Part shown: piece by piece, positions 59,001-64,000 of the stretch
Numbering within the stretch: the first letter of the stretch is position 1
Layout of the letters: the number at the start of each line of letters is the position of its first letter
DNA from: Massilia sp. TS11
Lineage (GTDB): Bacteria > Pseudomonadota > Gammaproteobacteria > Burkholderiales > Burkholderiaceae_D
Assembly (NCBI RefSeq): GCF_022012445.1
Contig: NZ_JAKLTS010000001.1
Coordinates: 62,001 to 126,000, forward strand
Length of the DNA stretch: 64,000 nucleotides
Reading direction: 5' to 3'
The notes under the pieces: generated by a model
Database searches by the model: none
Told to the model about the DNA's origin: nothing
Seen by the model: the letters and a program-made list of their open reading frames with translations, nothing else
Translations under genes and position numbers: made by a program

Positions 59001-61309
59001 GCTTCGCTCGTCGATGAGGGCAGGCCGGGACGGCGCGGGTGGCGCGCGCGCGGCGGCAGGGCCAGGCCGCCAAAGGCCTGGCTGTGGGAATCAAGATTCA
59101 GGCTCGGATGGTAGGCCGGGTCCTGCAGCAGCACATGGCCCCAGCGCGTGCGCAGTTGCTGCAGCTCGCGCGTGGCGCGCGCGCGCTTGGCCGGATCGTC
59201 CTCGCGCCCGCGGCTGGCCGACTCGGCGTGGCGCAGGCGCGCGAACGGGGTCCAGACGATGGTCTGGCCGCGCGCGCGCAGCTTCAGGCACAGGTCGACG
59301 TCGTTGAAGGCGACCGGGAAGGCCTGTTCGTCCAGCCCGCCGACGGCCAGGTAATCGCGCTTGCGCATCAGCAGGCAGGCGGCGGTGACGGCGCTGAGCT
59401 GCTGCACCACCTGATTGCGCCCGTGGTCGCCTTCGTCGGCATCGCTCAGGCAATTGCCGAAGTGGGCGGCGGCATTGCCCATGCCGAGCACCACGCCGCC
59501 ATGCTGGACCATGTCGTTCGGCCACAGCAGCTTGGCGCCGACGGCGCCGGTATCCGGGCCCAGCTGGCTCAGCATTTCCTCGAGCCAGCCCGGGTGCAGG
59601 GCCTCGATGTCATTGTTCATCAGGACGATGAAGTCGCCGCTGGCCGCGTCGACGGCCAGGTTATTGAGGCGCGAGAAATTGAAGGGGCCGGGCGCGGACA
59701 GGATGCGGGTGCCGCGCTTGGCCTCCTGGCGGAACAGGGCCTTGGTGGCGGCTTCGCTCGAGCCATTGTCGACCACGATGATTTCCAGCGCCGGCCAGGC
59801 TGTGTGGGCGCGCACCGAATCCAGGCAGGTGCGCAGCAGGTCGGCGCGGTCGCGTGTCGGGATGATAATGCTGACTGTCTTGCCCTGGGTGGCGCGGGCC
59901 GGCTTGCGCTGCAGCCGGCGCGAGGCATACGCGGCCGGCGCATCGGCGCGCGGCAGCAGGTGCGCCTGCTTGTCGATCTGCTTTAACGCGGCCTGGGCGG
60001 CGGCCAGGCGCGCGGCCTGTTCGTCGGCCGCCAGCGCCTGCAGGCGCTGATAGAGCACGCGCGGCACATGCGCGACCGCCGTGCCGGCGGCCAGCAGGGC
60101 CTGCCAGGCGAGGCTGGCGGCATCGGCCGGTAGGGCCTTGGGGTCGAGCAGGCTGGCGCGCAGGCACAGGCCGTCGAGCGGGTAATCGCTGGCCAGCGCG
60201 TAGTCGCGGTCCCAGGCCGGCTTGAACCAGGGGCCGGCGCTGTCTTCGCTGTCGCAGTAGGCGACCTGGACCTCGGGGTCGGCAAACGCGGCGTCGAAAC
60301 TGGCAGCGCTGTGCGGGCGCAGGCAGTCGCCGGCGCGCAGGCACAGAATCAGCTCGGCCTTGCTGGCGCGGGCGGCGCGCAGGCGTGCGCTGAAGTCCTG
60401 GCGCGCATTGGCGAACAGGGTCGCGCCGGGCAGGGCGGCGACACTGGCAGCGCTGGCGGCGCGGGCGTCGGCGTCGGCGCCGGTCTCGGCCAGGACAACG
60501 GCCAGCCTGTGCTTGCCGGCGGCCGGCGCATCGGCTTCGAAGCTGGCGCACCAGGCACGGTAATGCTGCCAGCCGAGGCTGCGCGGCAGGAAACGTTCAT
60601 AGCTGCTGGCCAGGGCCCGCAGGGCCGGCGTGGCGGCCTCGCTGAGCAGGGCGCGTGCGCCGGCAGCGTGCGCACAGACGGTCAGCGGGCTGCCGTTCAC
60701 GGCGCGGCCTTCGCCGTCGACGACATGGATCACATGCTCCTGGCCGTCGGCCAGGCTGAGCGGCAGATCGAGCACGAAGCTATGCGGGCCGCTGTGGTGT
60801 TCGCGCGTGGTCGGATGGTCGAGATTGGCCACGGTCTCGGCCAGGACGGTCTGCTTGTCGAGCGCGCGGATGCGCAGCTGCAGCTGCGGGCGCAGGCTGT
60901 CCACGGCCCAGCCGTGCAGGCGCAGGCCGCCGTCGTGAAACACCATGCTGGTTGCGGCCAGCGGCGGTTTGACGTCGGCATGCAGTTCGACTGCGCCCTC
61001 GAGCGTGCTGTCGGTGTTGGCCACGCGCGCCGTCAGCACGGCCCGCTGGCCGGGGCGCAGCAGGCCGATGTCGGCCACAAAGCCGTGGCAGTGGTCGGGC
61101 AGCTCCGGCCAGTGCGGCGCCAGATCGCTGCGCAGCACGTCGGCAGTGGCCGTGCACAGGGCGGTGCCATCGAGGCAGATTTCGACGACGACGCGGGCGT
61201 CCGGCTGGCTGGCGTCGATGGCCCAGCCGTACACCAGGCCGCGGTGCTCGCCCTCGATCCGGCCTTGCCAGCGCTGGCGCTGGGTCTTGCTGCTCTTACG
61301 TGAATTCAT
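58997..61309 (-). CDS. Large GT2 glycosyltransferase with N-terminal beta domains
   Basis: This 770-residue protein has two related N-terminal beta-rich segments (residues about 10-110 and 110-215; both have a VYGWAID or LHGWAVD core), which resemble small carbohydrate- or partner-binding domains. Residues about 230-440 look like a degenerate GT2 unit (LILCLRAGDCLRPHSAASFD, VAYCDSEDS). The active-looking GT2 domain starts near residue 476: KTVSIIIPTRDRADLLRTCL, IIVVDNGSSE, the DXD-type FIVLMNNDIEALHPGW and AFNDVDLCLKLRARGQ. Both ends overlap neighbours by 4 bases. It probably elongates a glycan of the right-hand operon. Confidence 0.87.
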   Translation of the reverse strand: MNSRKSSKTQRQRWQGRIEGEHRGLVYGWAIDASQPDARVVVEICLDGTALCTATADVLRSDLAPHWPELPDHCHGFVADIGLLRPGQRAVLTARVANTDSTLEGAVELHADVKPPLAATSMVFHDGGLRLHGWAVDSLRPQLQLRIRALDKQTVLAETVANLDHPTTREHHSGPHSFVLDLPLSLADGQEHVIHVVDGEGRAVNGSPLTVCAHAAGARALLSEAATPALRALASSYERFLPRSLGWQHYRAWCASFEADAPAAGKHRLAVVLAETGADADARAASAASVAALPGATLFANARQDFSARLRAARASKAELILCLRAGDCLRPHSAASFDAAFADPEVQVAYCDSEDSAGPWFKPAWDRDYALASDYPLDGLCLRASLLDPKALPADAASLAWQALLAAGTAVAHVPRVLYQRLQALAADEQAARLAAAQAALKQIDKQAHLLPRADAPAAYASRRLQRKPARATQGKTVSIIIPTRDRADLLRTCLDSVRAHTAWPALEIIVVDNGSSEAATKALFRQEAKRGTRILSAPGPFNFSRLNNLAVDAASGDFIVLMNNDIEALHPGWLEEMLSQLGPDTGAVGAKLLWPNDMVQHGGVVLGMGNAAAHFGNCLSDADEGDHGRNQVVQQLSAVTAACLLMRKRDYLAVGGLDEQAFPVAFNDVDLCLKLRARGQTIVWTPFARLRHAESASRGREDDPAKRARATRELQQLRTRWGHVLLQDPAYHPSLNLDSHSQAFGGLALPPRARHPRRPGLPSSTSEA

Positions 61310-63309
61310 GCGTTCTGCAGGTCCGGTGCGGTTTGGGTTCGGCGTTTGCTTGCCTTGGGCACCGGTCCCAGCAAGGACTGCAGCAAACGTTGGGGATCGA
61401 AATCGGCATCCAGGCGCAGGCAGCGGACGCCGGCCGGCACCGGGACATCCGGTTCGGCCAGGATCAGCTCGCAGCCGGCCAGACCGACCAGGGTGGTGTC
61501 GCTGATCAGCGGCTGGCTTTCGGGGGCGGCTGCGGGCAGGGCGTCGAGCACGCCGGTGTGCACCAGCGCCTCGTTGGCCTCGCCGATCAGCAGCAGGCGC
61601 CAGCGGCCATCGGCGGCGCTGGCCAGGCCGCGCGCCAGCTGCAATATGGCCGGCGTATGCGCGCCCAGGCGGTGCTGCCAGATGGCGATGCGGCGCGTGC
61701 GCGTGGCCAGCGGCGGCGGCAGTGTGCGCGCCACCTCGTGGCTGCGGGCGAAGGTCGCCAGGCAGTCGGCGGTCCAGTCGCAGCCTTGCGCCTGCAGGGC
61801 CGCCAGCAGGGCCGCGCGCGGCGCGCGCGCGCCATCGTCGACCAGGAAGCCCTGGTATTCGACCGCATGCTGCGGGTAGCGGCCATACAGCACGCTGAGG
61901 TTCTCGTGGACGCGCACAGTCTTTTCAAAACGGAAGGAGACCGTGCCCGCATGGGCGACGAACACGCCGCTGGCGAGCCGGTGCCGATACCCGGCCGCGC
62001 GCGCGCGCAGGCACCAGTCGACTTCCTCGTTATAGCCGCGGTTAAGGGTGGCGCCATCGAAGCCGCCGATCGCGTCGATCGCTTCACGCCTGAGCAGGAC
62101 GGCAAAGCCGCAGCAGGTCGGCAGATCGATGTCGGCGATGCTGCCGGCCGCGTGCAGGGCGGCGGCGGTGCTGTCGATGCGCGCCAGCTGGGCTGCAGTC
62201 GGCATGCGCGCCGGCGCGACGATGCGCGGGAAGCTGCAGATCTCGCCATTATTCGACCACGGGGCGGCGCTGGCGATGTCGGGCGCCGCATGCAGGGCGG
62301 CGCGCAGACGGTCGATCCAGTCGCCATGCACGAGGGTGTCGGCATTGAGCAGCAGGACGTCGAAATCGGGCAGGGCGCGCATGGCGCGGTTGCAGGTCTC
62401 GATGAAGCCGAGGTTGTAGGGATTGCGCAGCAGATTGATGCGGCCGGCCGCGGCCTGGGCATCGAGCCAGGCGCGCAGTTCGCTCTCCGGGCTGGCATCA
62501 TCGACCACCAGCACGGCCGTCGGCGTGCGGTTGTGGGCCAGGCTGGCCAATACGCTGTCGATGCAGGCGCGCGTCATCGCGGCCGAGCGGTAGACCGGAA
62601 TCACCACGCCGACCGGACGGCCTTCGGGCGGCGCCGGCCGCGGGTCGGCTGCCGGCGCCGGTGTGGCGAACACCAGCGGCGAGCCGGCGAACAGGGCGCC
62701 GCCATCGGCCTCGCTGAAGGCCAGCGACCAGACCTGGCCGGGCGTGGGGCAGGGAATCTGGAAAACGCGGCCGTCGGCCGGTACGCGCAGCGGATAGCGC
62801 CGGGTCTCGCAGGCCAGCACGATGTCGACCTGGGCGGCCCCGGCCTGGGGCGCGCGCAGCACGCGCGCGGCGATGCCATCGGCCGTCTTCCAGCAGGCGC
62901 CAAGGGCAGCGCTGCCTCCGGCGATGGCCAGCAGGCTGTCGGCCGTGCCGGCCCGGGCGCGCGCCGGCAGCAGGGCAGGCAGCAGCTCGCGCACGCTGCG
63001 CGTGGCGCCGGCCTGCTGCCAGGCCTTGAGCAGCAGATCCTGCAATTGCGGGTCGTGCGGGCGACGTATCCAGGGCTGGAACCAGGCCTTGGCGTTCAGG
63101 GCCGGGCGCACCTGCTCGAGGATCTTGGCGCGCAGCAGATGCGGCGGAATCTGGCGCGGATAAGAACGGCACAGGGTTTCAACGCCGATCAGGGCCTCGG
63201 CCAGCTGGCCGGCCTGGAACGCGCCAAGGGCGGCCTGCAGCTGGGCTTCGGCGCGCGTGCGCGGGGCCTGCAGAGCCAGTTCTTCCAGGAAGCGGGGTGG
63301 GGTCGTCAT
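61306..63309 (-). CDS. GT2 glycosyltransferase with TPR-like head
   Basis: This 667-residue protein starts at the ATG at 63309 (MTTPPRF). Residues 1-120 are helical and TPR-like (AQLQAALGAFQAGQLAEALI). Residues about 120-220 are beta-rich. The GT2 domain (about 230-470) has VGVVIPVYRSAAMTRACIDS, VLVVDDASPESELRAW, DVLLLNADTLVHGDWIDRLR (DXD type), PTCCGFAVLLRREAIDAIGG and YNEEVDWCLRARAAGYR. The C-terminal 140 residues (RRIAIWQHRLGAHTPAILQL) look like part of a GT-B domain. Its stop overlaps the next gene by 4 bases. The gap of 45 bases to the upstream gene lacks a terminator. Confidence 0.88.
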   Translation of the reverse strand: MTTPPRFLEELALQAPRTRAEAQLQAALGAFQAGQLAEALIGVETLCRSYPRQIPPHLLRAKILEQVRPALNAKAWFQPWIRRPHDPQLQDLLLKAWQQAGATRSVRELLPALLPARARAGTADSLLAIAGGSAALGACWKTADGIAARVLRAPQAGAAQVDIVLACETRRYPLRVPADGRVFQIPCPTPGQVWSLAFSEADGGALFAGSPLVFATPAPAADPRPAPPEGRPVGVVIPVYRSAAMTRACIDSVLASLAHNRTPTAVLVVDDASPESELRAWLDAQAAAGRINLLRNPYNLGFIETCNRAMRALPDFDVLLLNADTLVHGDWIDRLRAALHAAPDIASAAPWSNNGEICSFPRIVAPARMPTAAQLARIDSTAAALHAAGSIADIDLPTCCGFAVLLRREAIDAIGGFDGATLNRGYNEEVDWCLRARAAGYRHRLASGVFVAHAGTVSFRFEKTVRVHENLSVLYGRYPQHAVEYQGFLVDDGARAPRAALLAALQAQGCDWTADCLATFARSHEVARTLPPPLATRTRRIAIWQHRLGAHTPAILQLARGLASAADGRWRLLLIGEANEALVHTGVLDALPAAAPESQPLISDTTLVGLAGCELILAEPDVPVPAGVRCLRLDADFDPQRLLQSLLGPVPKASKRRTQTAPDLQNA

Positions 63310-63354
63310 GCGTGAAGGCGCGCCTGCCGGCACGGGCCGGCAGGCTGGGCAGGC

Positions 63355-63993
63355 TTACTTGGCCTTGCTGCCCGGTTTGCTCTTGAACACCTTGGTGCGG
63401 CTGTCCGACTTCCAGGGATTGGCCGCCTTGGGCAGGGCAATGCGCGTCCCGAGCTCGAGCGCGACCAGATGCTCCAGGCCGCTGGGACCGCTCAGGGGCA
63501 TGCCGGACATGACCGGCACGGTGAAGCCGCCCGAGAAATAGGCGTTGCCCGTCAGTTCGAACTTGGCCGCATCCTTGCCGATCAGGCTGAAGCTGACTTC
63601 GGTCAGGCGGCGCGCTTCGCCGCGGGTGCCGCAGAAATCGCCGCACTTCATCAGCGCGGTCGGGCCGTGGTCTTCGATCACGGCGCTGTAGGTCAGGTCG
63701 ATCGACTTCGGCTTGTCCGGCCATTCGAGCTGGAAGCCTTCGAGGCGGGCCGCGCTGGCCGGGTCGCCCAGGGTGGCGCCCGGCGCCGCCACGCAGTCGC
63801 CGCGCCGTTCAATATGCCCAACCAGGGACAGGCCTTGGGGCGGAATTTCCAGCACATCGGCCTCAGCGGCAGGCAGGGCGGCGGCCGCACCGTCGTCGAG
63901 CCCGATCTCGTCGATGCGCAGGGCCGGGGCCGGCTGGCCGGCTTCGACAAACGCACTGACCAGCAGATGGACCTCGGCATCCTTGATATGCAT
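63355..63993 (-). CDS. Uncharacterised protein of the glycosylation operon, possibly 5'-truncated by the window
   Basis: The 212-residue frame begins MHIKDAEVHLLVSAFVEAGQ only 7 bases from the window edge and is open to the edge, so the true start may lie outside. No named domain was recognised. The C-terminal half is beta-rich with a Cys pair (LMKCGDFCGTRGEARRLTEV), ends with a basic tail (KVFKSKPGSKAK), and has no catalytic motif that I recognise. It lies first among the visible genes of the right-hand operon, upstream of two GT2 proteins, and is likely co-transcribed. No signal peptide is evident with this start. Confidence 0.6.
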   Translation of the reverse strand: MHIKDAEVHLLVSAFVEAGQPAPALRIDEIGLDDGAAAALPAAEADVLEIPPQGLSLVGHIERRGDCVAAPGATLGDPASAARLEGFQLEWPDKPKSIDLTYSAVIEDHGPTALMKCGDFCGTRGEARRLTEVSFSLIGKDAAKFELTGNAYFSGGFTVPVMSGMPLSGPSGLEHLVALELGTRIALPKAANPWKSDSRTKVFKSKPGSKAK

Positions 63994-64000
63994 GACGATG

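Overview
The window looks like chromosomal DNA of a motile, high-GC betaproteobacterium, most likely Oxalobacteraceae (Massilia/Telluria/Duganella/Janthinobacterium group). This placement is an inference from gene content: a tonB-exbB-exbD-exbD-TPR operon, a spoVR-yeaH-prkA cluster, an alpha-hydroxyketone quorum-sensing locus of the Lqs/Jqs type, an rne/rluC divergon and flhB-flhA. No rRNA, tRNA, CRISPR array or transposase gene was recognised.

Layout. 0-4 kb (minus): TonB energy-transduction operon ending in a clear rho-independent terminator. 4.4-9.2 kb (minus): prkA-yeaH-spoVR stress cluster. 9.6-13.1 kb (plus): adenine/adenosine deaminase and an FtsX-type ABC permease. 13.1-18.3 kb: quorum-sensing response regulator and sensor kinase (minus), diverging from the autoinducer synthase, a truncated globin and rmuC (plus). 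18.3-18.4 kb: a palindromic element with 40-bp arms. 18.4-24.7 kb (minus): molybdenum cofactor genes with an in-frame MobA-MoeA fusion, chrA, a RES/Xre toxin-antitoxin pair, cysC and a small conserved protein. 24.9-31.9 kb: rne (minus), then rluC-HAD phosphatase-Rieske-S49 peptidase (plus).

31.9-50.9 kb is an accessory glycan island whose composition looks less GC-rich than its flanks. It carries a second cysC, two very large coiled-coil proteins with degenerate enzyme-like heads, a TPR protein, a 1317-residue three-module glycosyltransferase, all GDP-D-glycero-alpha-D-manno-heptose activities (GmhA, HddA, and GmhB fused to HddC), a sulfotransferase, a pyruvyltransferase-like protein, three SAM methyltransferases and a broken GSCFA gene. 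It abuts flhB-flhA (51-54.6 kb), so flagellin or another surface structure is a plausible target. A 12-bp tandem array lies between flhB and flhA. cysQ follows; it would hydrolyse the PAP left by sulfotransfer.

55.6-64 kb (minus) is a second glycosylation operon (two large GT2 proteins, a GT4, two methyltransferases and an unknown protein), translationally coupled in most places and running off the window edge.

The best candidate for an undescribed system is the 32-51 kb island: a self-contained route to a heptosylated, probably sulfated glycan, with coiled-coil proteins whose heads resemble inactive relatives of a sulfotransferase and a FkbM methyltransferase.
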